Part shown: positions 13,913 through 20,986 of the stretch, in pieces
Position numbering within the stretch: position 1 is the stretch's first letter
How the letters are laid out: each line of letters starts with the position of its first letter
Assembly: GCA_021205725.1 (NCBI GenBank)
Contig: JAJPWY010000041.1
Span: forward strand, 1-55,422
Length of the DNA: 55,422 nucleotides
Direction of reading: 5' to 3'
Origin: Clostridiales bacterium
GTDB taxonomy: Bacteria > Bacillota > Clostridia > Oscillospirales > Oscillospiraceae
Notes under the pieces: generated by a model
The model's input: the letters and a program-made list of their open reading frames with translations, nothing else
What the model was told of the DNA's origin: nothing
The model's database searches: none
Program-made: the position numbers and the translations under genes

Positions 13913-14446
13913 ATGGAAAACCAGAGGGTACGCATCAGCAAGACCATGCTGAAAACGGGGCTGCTCAAGCTGCTCCGGGAAAAGCCATTGAGCCAAATTA
14001 CAGTCTATGAGCTATGTAAGGTGTCGGAGATTAACCGCACTACGTTTTATAAATACTACGGTAGCCAGGAGGAGCTGCTGAGCGAGATTGAATCAGACTT
14101 CCTCCGTCAGCTGGACGAGGAGCTAAAGCAGGTCATCACCCAAAGCGACAACGCCCTGCCGCTGGTCTTGCAGCATTTGTACGACCAGAGGGAGCTGTTC
14201 TGCCTTCTTGTCCGCTCTGCCCCCACACAGGAGTTTACGGCACATCTGTTTGCCATCCCCAGCATCGGCATTATTTTTCAGAATATGCTCGATGAGAGCA
14301 GCTATTCAGAGACGGAAGTGAAATACATCCGCCAGCTCGTTTTCCAGGGCACCTTTTCCGTCCTCTATGACTGGTTGAACAGCGATGACCCGGAGCCGGT
14401 GGAGAAAATCGCCGATGTGCTGGGGCTGCTGAAAAGCAAGCTGTAA
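13913..14446 (+). CDS. TetR/AcrR family transcriptional regulator
   Basis: A 177-residue regulator. The N-terminal helix-turn-helix is visible as ITVYELCKVSEINRTTFYKYYGSQEELL (residues about 29-56; the recognition helix ends in the typical TTFYKYY). The C-terminal ligand-binding part is divergent, ending with a helix rich in L and V. It is divergent from the HXXEE operon and probably represses it and itself. The ligand is unknown. Confidence 0.85.
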   Translation: MENQRVRISKTMLKTGLLKLLREKPLSQITVYELCKVSEINRTTFYKYYGSQEELLSEIESDFLRQLDEELKQVITQSDNALPLVLQHLYDQRELFCLLVRSAPTQEFTAHLFAIPSIGIIFQNMLDESSYSETEVKYIRQLVFQGTFSVLYDWLNSDDPEPVEKIADVLGLLKSKL

Positions 14447-14467
14447 AAGGCGCTGAACGAAAAATAG

Positions 14468-14504
14468 CCGGCAGGTCGCCACAATTTCTGCGACGACCTG
14501 CCGG
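14468..14504. terminator. Hairpin with conserved loop, copy 2
   Basis: Perfect 11-bp arms (14468-14478, 14494-14504) follow the TetR stop codon by 21 bases. The loop again reads GCCACAATTTCTGCGAC. The minus-strand side is followed by TATTTTTCG, the plus side by TTCCTTGTTA. It is nearly identical to the hairpin at 1767-1809. Confidence 0.6.
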
Positions 14505-14511
14505 TTCCTTG

Positions 14512-14640
14512 TTACCTATCAGTGTTATGCTGCTGCTCTTGTTGTCTGCGCCGTTTCTCTTGTTCCTGCTCCACGCCTAAAATCGCCTCAACATTTTTCC
14601 GGGCGATAAGGTAGTCCTGCATCTGCTGTACTTTCCACAT
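14512..14640 (-). pseudogene. Small Gln/Glu/Arg-rich reading frame, possible gene remnant
   Basis: A 42-codon open frame from ATG at 14640 to TAA at 14512 reads MWKVQQMQDYLIARKNVE at the start and ends in a highly charged EQEQEKRRRQQEQQHNTDR tail. No ribosome site is clear. The sequence looks like the C-terminal end of a longer protein whose upstream part is lost or frame-shifted: another open frame joins at about 14640-14710. I do not recognise the family. Confidence 0.3.
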
Positions 14641-14786
14641 TTGTGATTTTCACATCTTCCAAATGGAGGATTTTTACGGTATAGCGGTATAATTGATGTG
14701 GAGCATAGAGCATCTTCCTTTCTGTTCGGCAGGGGTACCATATAACAGTAACGGATTTTTCTCTATGCTCAACCCCTTTTGTAGAA

Positions 14787-14815
14787 TTGGGGTCAGGCTC
14801 TGAGCCTGACCCCAA
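14787..14815. repeat. Perfect 14-bp palindrome in the gap before pfkA
   Basis: TTGGGGTCAGGCTC (14787-14800) and its exact reverse complement (14802-14815) are separated by one base. It lies 74 bases after the end of pfkA and could terminate it; there is no strong T run on either side. The rest of the 14447-14889 gap holds only the small frame and the hairpin listed separately. Confidence 0.6.
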
Positions 14816-14889
14816 AATTGATTATAGAACCGATTTTTCTCAACTCTGCACACACTGCGGCCCCTGGCCCGCAATGCTCCGTGGGTTTC

Positions 14890-15903
14890 TCAGCCCTCGA
14901 AGCCGGTCATGGCCTGGAGCACCCGCTCCTCGGAGAGGCTGATGCTGTGGGGCACCTCCAGAGCCTCCTCCATGTCCATGTCGCAGACGGTGCCGCCCTG
15001 ATGACAGACCACCCGGTTGTTCTTTCCGGCGGCCAGGCACTCCACCGCCCAGTATCCCATACGGGTGGCGGTGACCCGGTCTCTGGCGTTGGGGCAGCCG
15101 CCCCGCTGAATGTGGCCCAGAACGGTGACCCGGGGCTCGATGCCCAGCTCCTCATGAATCATCTCCGCTACCTTGGCGGCGCTGCCGGGGTTCTTCATGA
15201 TCTCGTCGTTGTTGAAGGCGCCCTCGGCCACGATAATCATAAAGTGGCTCTTGCCATGGAGACGGGCGTTGCGGATGCGCTCCGCCACGTCCTTCTGGAA
15301 GTCCCAGGGATGCTCCGGCATCAGCACGGCAGTGGCGCCGGTGGCGATGCCCACATAGAGAGCCAGGTTCCCTGCCCGGTGGCCCATGACCTCCACCACG
15401 GAGCAACGCTCGTGGGACTGCATGGTGTCTCTCAGCCGGTCGATGGCCTCGATGGCGGTGTTGGCGGCGGTGTCGTAGCCGATAGAGTAGTGGGTGCAGC
15501 CGATGTCGTTGTCGATGGTGCCGGGGATGCCCACCACCGAGATGCCGTGGCGGGACAGAGCCAGGCAGCCCCGGAAGGTGCCGTCGCCGCCGATGGCTAC
15601 CACGCCCTCGATGCCCAGGAGCTTGCAGGTGGCCACCGCCTTCTGCTGGCCCTCCTCGGTCTTGAACTCCTCACAGCGGGCGGTGTAGAGGATGGTGCCG
15701 CCCCGGTTAATGATGTGGGCCACGGAGTCCCCGTCCATCCGGAACACGTCTCCGGTGATGAGGCCGCTCCAGCCTCTCCGGATGCCGATGACGTCGATGC
15801 CCCGAGAGAGGGCCGTACGAACCACCGCCCGAACCGCCGCATTCATGCCGGGGGAGTCGCCGCCGCTGGTCAATACACCAATGCGCTTCACTGCGTTTTC
15901 CAT
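14890..15903 (-). CDS. pfkA: ATP-dependent 6-phosphofructokinase
   Basis: This 337-residue enzyme phosphorylates fructose 6-phosphate to fructose 1,6-bisphosphate in glycolysis. Visible motifs are the ATP loop LTSGGDSPGMN (11-21), GGDGT at 105-109 (Gly after GGD favours ATP over pyrophosphate), and the catalytic PGTIDND (127-133). MGHRAGNLA and the later HIQRGG segment bind the sugar phosphate. Length is slightly above the bacterial 320. GAGGGA precedes the ATG. It appears to be transcribed alone. Confidence 0.96.
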   Translation of the reverse strand: MENAVKRIGVLTSGGDSPGMNAAVRAVVRTALSRGIDVIGIRRGWSGLITGDVFRMDGDSVAHIINRGGTILYTARCEEFKTEEGQQKAVATCKLLGIEGVVAIGGDGTFRGCLALSRHGISVVGIPGTIDNDIGCTHYSIGYDTAANTAIEAIDRLRDTMQSHERCSVVEVMGHRAGNLALYVGIATGATAVLMPEHPWDFQKDVAERIRNARLHGKSHFMIIVAEGAFNNDEIMKNPGSAAKVAEMIHEELGIEPRVTVLGHIQRGGCPNARDRVTATRMGYWAVECLAAGKNNRVVCHQGGTVCDMDMEEALEVPHSISLSEERVLQAMTGFEG

Positions 15904-15956
15904 GTAAATCCCTCACATTCTGATGAAATGACCCGATAGGCCTGATGGGATAAAGC

Positions 15957-16006
15957 GATGTTGCTGTGCAAAGCCGGAACCGTTTTCCCACCTGCACAGC
16001 AACATC
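15957..16006. promoter_or_regulatory. Perfect 14-bp inverted repeat between cca and pfkA
   Basis: GATGTTGCTGTGCA (15957-15970) and its exact reverse complement (15993-16006) enclose a 22-base loop. On the minus strand the sequence lies between the cca stop and the pfkA start. It may be a terminator of cca, a leader hairpin of pfkA, or a regulator site; no T run decides between these. Confidence 0.5.
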
Positions 16007-16102
16007 ATAGCTTATTTTCTCCCCCTTGGCAAGGCTATCCTGAGGGATTTTACAGACTTTTTGCAGACTTTTCGTCTCTTCCGCCCGTCTTATCCGGCGG
16101 AG

Positions 16103-17443
16103 TCAGCTCTCCTTCCGATCCCGCTCCGCCTGCTCCAGCAGAGCTTTCCGCTCGTTGGCAAGGGTTCCGTCCAGCACCAGCTCCAGCAGTCGGTTCAGCT
16201 CCCTGCCCAGGGTCGGCCCGGTTCGGTAGCCCAGGGCGAGCAGGTCACGGCCGTTGATCGCCAGGTCTTTGATGCCGAAGCAGGCCCGCTGCTCCAGTAG
16301 CCTCCGGAGGATGCCCTCGGCGTTGTCCAGCAGCGCCTGCTTCTCCGGCCAGGTCTCCGGGGCCTGGGCCAGCATATCCGCCCGATGGACGGCCAGAGAC
16401 TGGAGCGCTCCCTCCTCCCCCATCCGGTTGAGGAACCGACGCCCGGCGGCCTCGGTCTGTGGCAAGGGCCGGTCATGGGTGCGCACCTGGAGCAGCACCT
16501 GCTTACGCAGCCGGTTGTCGCACCGCAGACGGGTCAGCATCTGTCCCGCCAGCTCCTCGCTCCGATGTCCATGGCGGTAGAAGTGGCCCACCCCGTTCTC
16601 GTCCACGGAGAAGCAGTCCGGCTTGCCGCTGTCGTGGAACAGCATGGTCAGCCGCAGGGCGGTCTCTGGCTCCACCGCCTCCACCGCCCGGACGGTGTGC
16701 TCCCACACGTCCCAGCAGTGGTGGGGGTTGTGCTGCTCAAAATCGAACATGGGAGCCAGCTCGGGCAGCACCTGGGCGATCAGATCCCGATACTCCCGCA
16801 AAAGAGGGCCCACCCCCTGGCCCACCAGAAAGCCCTTCAGCTCGGCAAAGATGCGCTCTGCGGCGATGCTGTCCAGCAGGCCCCGGTTCCGGTGCATGGC
16901 CTCTCCCGTCTCCCGCTCTACCCGGAAGCCGAACCGGGCGGCGAACCGGAGCGCCCGGAGCAGCCGCAGGCCGTCCTCCCGAAACCGCTGATCCGGGTCG
17001 CCCACACAGCGGACGAGCCCCGCCGCCAGATCCTCCCGGCCGCCAAAGCAGTCCACCAGCCCTTCCTTCGGGTGGTAGGCCATGGCGTTGATGGTAAAAT
17101 CTCTCCGGGCCAGATCCTCCCGGAGACTGGAGACGAACTCCACCCGATCCGGGTGCCGGTGGTCGGAATAGGCCCCGTCGGTGCGGAAGGTGGTGATCTC
17201 ATAGCCCACCCCGTCCTCGATGACCATGACCGTACCGTGCTGGAGCCCTGTCTTTGCCACCGAATGGTCGGCAAACAGGTCGATGACCTGCCGGGGCAGA
17301 GCACTGGTACAGATGTCCCAGTCGCTGGGCGTCCGGCCCATGATGGCGTCCCGGACGCAGCCGCCCACCACATAGGCCTCATGTCCCGCTCCGTTCAGGC
17401 GGCGGAGCAGCTCCAGTGGCGCCGGGGGTATGGTGATGTCCAT
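16103..17443 (-). CDS. cca: CCA tRNA nucleotidyltransferase with HD domain
   Basis: A 446-residue class II nucleotidyltransferase that adds or repairs the 3' CCA end of tRNA. The catalytic motif is YVVGGCVRDAIMGRTPSDWDI (starting about residue 24, with the DxD Asp pair). RRDFTINAMAYH, the RFREDGLRLLRALRFAARFGF neck motif and ERIFAELKGFL follow, then an HD-type domain (MLFHDSGKP, with HGHRSEELA), as in CCA-adding enzymes with phosphohydrolase domains. GAGGAG precedes the ATG at 17443; the longer frame has no ribosome site. Confidence 0.93.
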   Translation of the reverse strand: MDITIPPAPLELLRRLNGAGHEAYVVGGCVRDAIMGRTPSDWDICTSALPRQVIDLFADHSVAKTGLQHGTVMVIEDGVGYEITTFRTDGAYSDHRHPDRVEFVSSLREDLARRDFTINAMAYHPKEGLVDCFGGREDLAAGLVRCVGDPDQRFREDGLRLLRALRFAARFGFRVERETGEAMHRNRGLLDSIAAERIFAELKGFLVGQGVGPLLREYRDLIAQVLPELAPMFDFEQHNPHHCWDVWEHTVRAVEAVEPETALRLTMLFHDSGKPDCFSVDENGVGHFYRHGHRSEELAGQMLTRLRCDNRLRKQVLLQVRTHDRPLPQTEAAGRRFLNRMGEEGALQSLAVHRADMLAQAPETWPEKQALLDNAEGILRRLLEQRACFGIKDLAINGRDLLALGYRTGPTLGRELNRLLELVLDGTLANERKALLEQAERDRKES

Positions 17444-17524
17444 GGGTTCTCTCCTCTCTGGTGATAAAAGCTCCGGGACAGGGTTCTCCCGTCCCGGAGC
17501 CAAGCAGAATCGTCCTGTCTGTTC

Positions 17525-18919
17525 TTATTCACCGCTGTCTGCGTCGGCGGTGTCGGCATCGGCGGTGTCGCTGTCCTCCTCGTCATCACCGCCGCCGAAC
17601 AGGTCGTCCCAGAAGGAGGTCTCAGCCTCACAGGTGACCTCCAGGCTGTCGCTGCATGCCCCCGCTGTGACGGTGATGGTACAGGTGCCCTCGCCAACCC
17701 AGGTGACCACGCCGTTATTCACGGTGGCTACCGAGGTGTCGCTGCTGCTCCAGACCAGGTCGCCCACCCAGCCGGAGGGCGTAATGACCGGCTCCAGAGT
17801 ATAGGAGCTATCGACCGCCAGAGTGAGGTTTTCCTCCTCAATATTGATGGACTCGATCTCCGGCTGGTTGCAGGTCACGGTGCAGCTGGCCGTCCTGCCG
17901 TCGGCGGAGGCGGTGATGACGCAGGTTCCCTGCCCTGCCCAGGTGACCACCCCATCGGTCACGGTGGCCACGGCTGCGTCGCTGGTCGTCCAGATCACGC
18001 TGTCGCTCCAGTTGGAGGGGATAACGGTGGTGGTCAGCTCCTCGCTCTGCAGGTAATCCAGCTCCAGCTCGCTGGCGCTGAGGCGGATGGAGGTCACAGT
18101 GACGTATCCACAGGTCACCTGGCACTGGGCGGAGACGCTTCCCGCTGTGGCTGTGATGGTGCAGCTGCCCACCCCTACCCAGGTCACCAGGCCGTCGGAC
18201 ACCACCGCCACATCGGTATTGCTGGATGTCCAGACGACGCTCCCCGTCCAGTTGCTGGGGGAGACGGTGGCGGTGAGCTGATAATGGCCGTTGCCGTCCA
18301 GGGAGAGGCTCTGCTGGCTCAGGGTCACCGACTTGGCCTCCGGGTTCTGGATGGTCAGGGCGATGCGCAGCACCGCCTCGTTGCCTGAGCTGTCTGTGAC
18401 CGTGTAGATGACGGGATAGACCCCCGCCTTGGTCTCGTCCACCTGGCTGGTATCCACCTGGAGCTGGCCGGTCAGATTGCCGTCCATCTCATCCGTGGCG
18501 GTGACGCCCGTGTGGTAATCCACGCTGTCCCCCAGGGAGATGGTGATGTCCGAGGCGGTGATGGTGGGGGGCTTGGAGTCCAGGATGGTGACAGCAGCCG
18601 TCTTGACGGTGGTATTCTCATACTCGTCTACAGCGGTGATCTCCACCGTATAGCTGCCCGACTCCTCAAAGACGGTGGAGAGGCCGTCAGCGGCCACGTC
18701 TCCCCCGCTGGTAATGGCGATCTCATAGGCGCTTTCGTCCGAAACAGATCGCACCAGGTCGTACAGGCCAATGGTCTCCCCATAGTCCGTCTCGAAATCG
18801 CTCACCAACGTCACACTGGGGCCGCTGTGATCTCCCTGAGAGTAGACATAGATGCCCACACACAGCCCGATCAGCACCACCAGAATGGCGATCAGTATTC
18901 CCATTTTCTTCTTGTCCAT
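17525..18919 (-). CDS. Membrane-anchored Ig-like (Big_2) domain protein
   Basis: A 464-residue protein with an N-terminal membrane anchor (residues about 7-27) and an outside part built of beta-sandwich repeats: two bacterial Ig/DUF5011-like units (about 34-190, with DSKPPTITASD and TDSSGNEAVLRI) and three Big_2 units (about 196-430), each with the pattern W(T/S)SSDTSVATV..G.VTWVG.GTCTIT. The tail (436-464) is strongly acidic, DDEEDSDTADADTADADSGE. There is no LPXTG, so the anchor is the N-terminal helix. A cell-surface adhesive or scaffold role is likely. It starts divergently from a lipoprotein gene. Confidence 0.85.
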   Translation of the reverse strand: MDKKKMGILIAILVVLIGLCVGIYVYSQGDHSGPSVTLVSDFETDYGETIGLYDLVRSVSDESAYEIAITSGGDVAADGLSTVFEESGSYTVEITAVDEYENTTVKTAAVTILDSKPPTITASDITISLGDSVDYHTGVTATDEMDGNLTGQLQVDTSQVDETKAGVYPVIYTVTDSSGNEAVLRIALTIQNPEAKSVTLSQQSLSLDGNGHYQLTATVSPSNWTGSVVWTSSNTDVAVVSDGLVTWVGVGSCTITATAGSVSAQCQVTCGYVTVTSIRLSASELELDYLQSEELTTTVIPSNWSDSVIWTTSDAAVATVTDGVVTWAGQGTCVITASADGRTASCTVTCNQPEIESINIEEENLTLAVDSSYTLEPVITPSGWVGDLVWSSSDTSVATVNNGVVTWVGEGTCTITVTAGACSDSLEVTCEAETSFWDDLFGGGDDEEDSDTADADTADADSGE

Positions 18920-19188
18920 AGGCTCGCTCCCATATTATAAAGGTGTCCTGACGACACATCTGCATCTCGCTCTTTCTCCGGGCGGCCCGATCCGTCCGCC
19001 CGTTGTCTGTTACTATAACATAACTTCTGCCAAATATCTACACTTTCTTCCGATTTCTCCAAAATTTTAAGAGACGGGCCGTCATTCCTGTTCCGATTCG
19101 TCTATTCTCCCCTGTTTTCTGTCGCTGCAAACGCAAAAGCGCCTCTCGCCGCATTTTATGAATGATTCTTTAAGCGGCGTCGAATCTC

Positions 19189-19217
19189 TTGACAATCCGG
19201 GGACGGGACGTTAGTAT
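19189..19217 (+). promoter_or_regulatory. Promoter of the lipoprotein gene
   Basis: A perfect TTGACA (19189-19194) and TAGTAT (19212-19217) lie 17 bases apart, about 50 bases before the start codon. The remaining part of the 18920-19266 gap shows no further gene; a promoter for the divergent Ig-like gene must lie there but no clear pair was seen. Confidence 0.7.
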
Positions 19218-19266
19218 GATAAAAGGTAAGCTGAAATCATTTTGCAAATCAGAAGAGGTAACGTTT

Positions 19267-20904
19267 ATGATGAAAAGAATCACAGCCCTATTGCTGGCGG
19301 TTACGCTGTTGGCATCCACCCTCTGCTCCTGCAGCTCCCGGGCGGCGGACAGCTTTTTCCAGATTGCGGAGGAGATGGGCCAGCTGGAGGATGTGACGGT
19401 GTCTCTGGTAATCCCCTATCACGGGGTCACTCTGGCGGTAAACGGCTTTGTCTGTCGCTCCAGCAGCACGGCGGATCTGACGTTTTCCTTCGTGGGAACG
19501 GACGGTCAGGACGGCGATTGGACGGAGCTCCGTATCGACGGAGATCAGTTGTGGCTCAACGTGGGCCAGCTGGCCCGAAAGACGCTGGAGTTTGATCTTC
19601 CTGTCTATTTCTCCGTAGACATTGAGGAATTTCTGTCAGAGCAGACCGACGACTGGGTGGCCTATACCTGGCAGGGAGACTTCTGGGACGGCATCCCCGG
19701 CTGGGATGAGCTGCTGGGCCAGCTCTGGGAGAACAGCAAGGAGACGTTGAAAAAGAGCATTTCCGCCCAGGGAGACAGCTACCGGCTCTCCCTGTCCGGC
19801 AGCGCCCTGGACAAGGCCCTGACCGAGATCGTCACCGGCCTGGTGGATGAGACAGAGTCCTATGAGGAGGGCTTCCTGTCAATGACCGATCTGGAGACCG
19901 ATCTGATGCTCTCTCTCCAGATGGAGGGAGAATCCCTGTTTGAAAGCTACTGGTCTGTCCTGTCGGAGTATCTGTACGGCGAGGACAGCACTGAGAGCGA
20001 GACGACAGACGATACCGAGGAAGCCGACGACACCGCTGAGGACGGGGAGGATGAGGAGGAGGCCATCACCCTGGACTCCGTCATCCTGGATCTCTCCCAC
20101 AGCGAGACAAGCTATGGGGCGACGCTGCTGGTCAACGAGACGGACGCCTGGTCTCTGACCCTGACGCCCATGGACGAAGCGCTGACGGTAGACGAGCCGG
20201 AGAGCCCCATGGAGTTCGGCTATTATCGGGACTCGTTCTATTATCTCATCAGCGTCTCCAACACCTATCTGGGCTACCTGCTGGACGGGCTGGATATTGA
20301 CGATGAGACCGCCCAGAGCTATCTCGACGCCATTGAAGCGGAGAGCACAGTTGACCAGGACGATCTGGAGACCGCAGCCGTAGCGGACTACAGCGACCTG
20401 CTGACCATCCAATTCTATCCCGGCGGGGAGGACGGCCCGCTGACAGTTCCCATTCTGGCGGACTATATCGGGTCTACCGTCACCAGCAACGACGGAGAGG
20501 GCGTCCAGGTGACTGACCTGTCTCTGTCCGGTACCGGGTGGTATCAGACGGTGAGCATCGAGGACAAGGGCGATGAGGGCCTGCAGATTTTTCTGACAGA
20601 GAACCTGTACAGCACCTATAGCGCCTACCTCATGTCAGGCTATCTGCTGGTGGAGGATCTGTCCGAGCTGGTCACCTCCAGCACCGGCACCGGCGCAGCG
20701 GCCCAGGGCTTCAGCTATCGGGAGGACGATTACAGCGATCCCATCGTCAAGGTTCGGATCGCCCTTCCCCTGGTGAACTGCGATTACTATACCGTCATCG
20801 ACCTCCAGCTCACCCCGTCGGAAATGAGTGCGGCGGACATCACCGCCGTAGAGCATCTGTTCGCCTATCTGGGACTGGAGGTTCCCGTCAATCTGGATGT
20901 GTGA
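19267..20904 (+). CDS. Secreted lipoprotein of unknown function
   Basis: A 545-residue protein with a lipoprotein signal: MMKRI, a hydrophobic stretch LLLAVTLLAST, then LCSC as a lipobox with the second Cys as the likely lipidated residue. The mature part is acidic and beta-rich, with an extreme acidic linker (EDSTESETTDDTEEADD, around residues 240-275) that divides it into two parts. No catalytic motif is recognised. It is probably exposed on the outer face of the membrane. AGAGG precedes the ATG at 19267; earlier in-frame starts overlap the promoter and are rejected. Confidence 0.75.
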   Translation: MMKRITALLLAVTLLASTLCSCSSRAADSFFQIAEEMGQLEDVTVSLVIPYHGVTLAVNGFVCRSSSTADLTFSFVGTDGQDGDWTELRIDGDQLWLNVGQLARKTLEFDLPVYFSVDIEEFLSEQTDDWVAYTWQGDFWDGIPGWDELLGQLWENSKETLKKSISAQGDSYRLSLSGSALDKALTEIVTGLVDETESYEEGFLSMTDLETDLMLSLQMEGESLFESYWSVLSEYLYGEDSTESETTDDTEEADDTAEDGEDEEEAITLDSVILDLSHSETSYGATLLVNETDAWSLTLTPMDEALTVDEPESPMEFGYYRDSFYYLISVSNTYLGYLLDGLDIDDETAQSYLDAIEAESTVDQDDLETAAVADYSDLLTIQFYPGGEDGPLTVPILADYIGSTVTSNDGEGVQVTDLSLSGTGWYQTVSIEDKGDEGLQIFLTENLYSTYSAYLMSGYLLVEDLSELVTSSTGTGAAAQGFSYREDDYSDPIVKVRIALPLVNCDYYTVIDLQLTPSEMSAADITAVEHLFAYLGLEVPVNLDV

Positions 20905-20924
20905 GTTGCATACATAAACAGAAA

Positions 20925-20966
20925 GCGCCCCTCCGCTGGCCATTTGCAGGCCCAGCGGAGGGGCAC
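20925..20966. terminator. Terminator between convergent lipoprotein and thrS genes
   Basis: A 13-bp perfect stem GCCCCTCCGCTGG / CCAGCGGAGGGGC with an inner loop lies between the two convergent stop codons. The minus-strand side is followed by GCTTTCTGTTT, so it should stop thrS transcripts and probably also those of the lipoprotein gene. Confidence 0.75.
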
Positions 20967-20986
20967 TCTGTCTTCTATAGAGCAGC

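Noticed and set aside
13913-14446. Plus-strand promoter of the TetR gene
   Set aside because: A TAGAAT near 13868 was seen but no convincing -35 box at the proper distance, so it is not listed.
14787-14815. Palindrome as an attachment site or REP element with its transposase
   Set aside because: No integrase, REP transposase or second copy was seen in the window.
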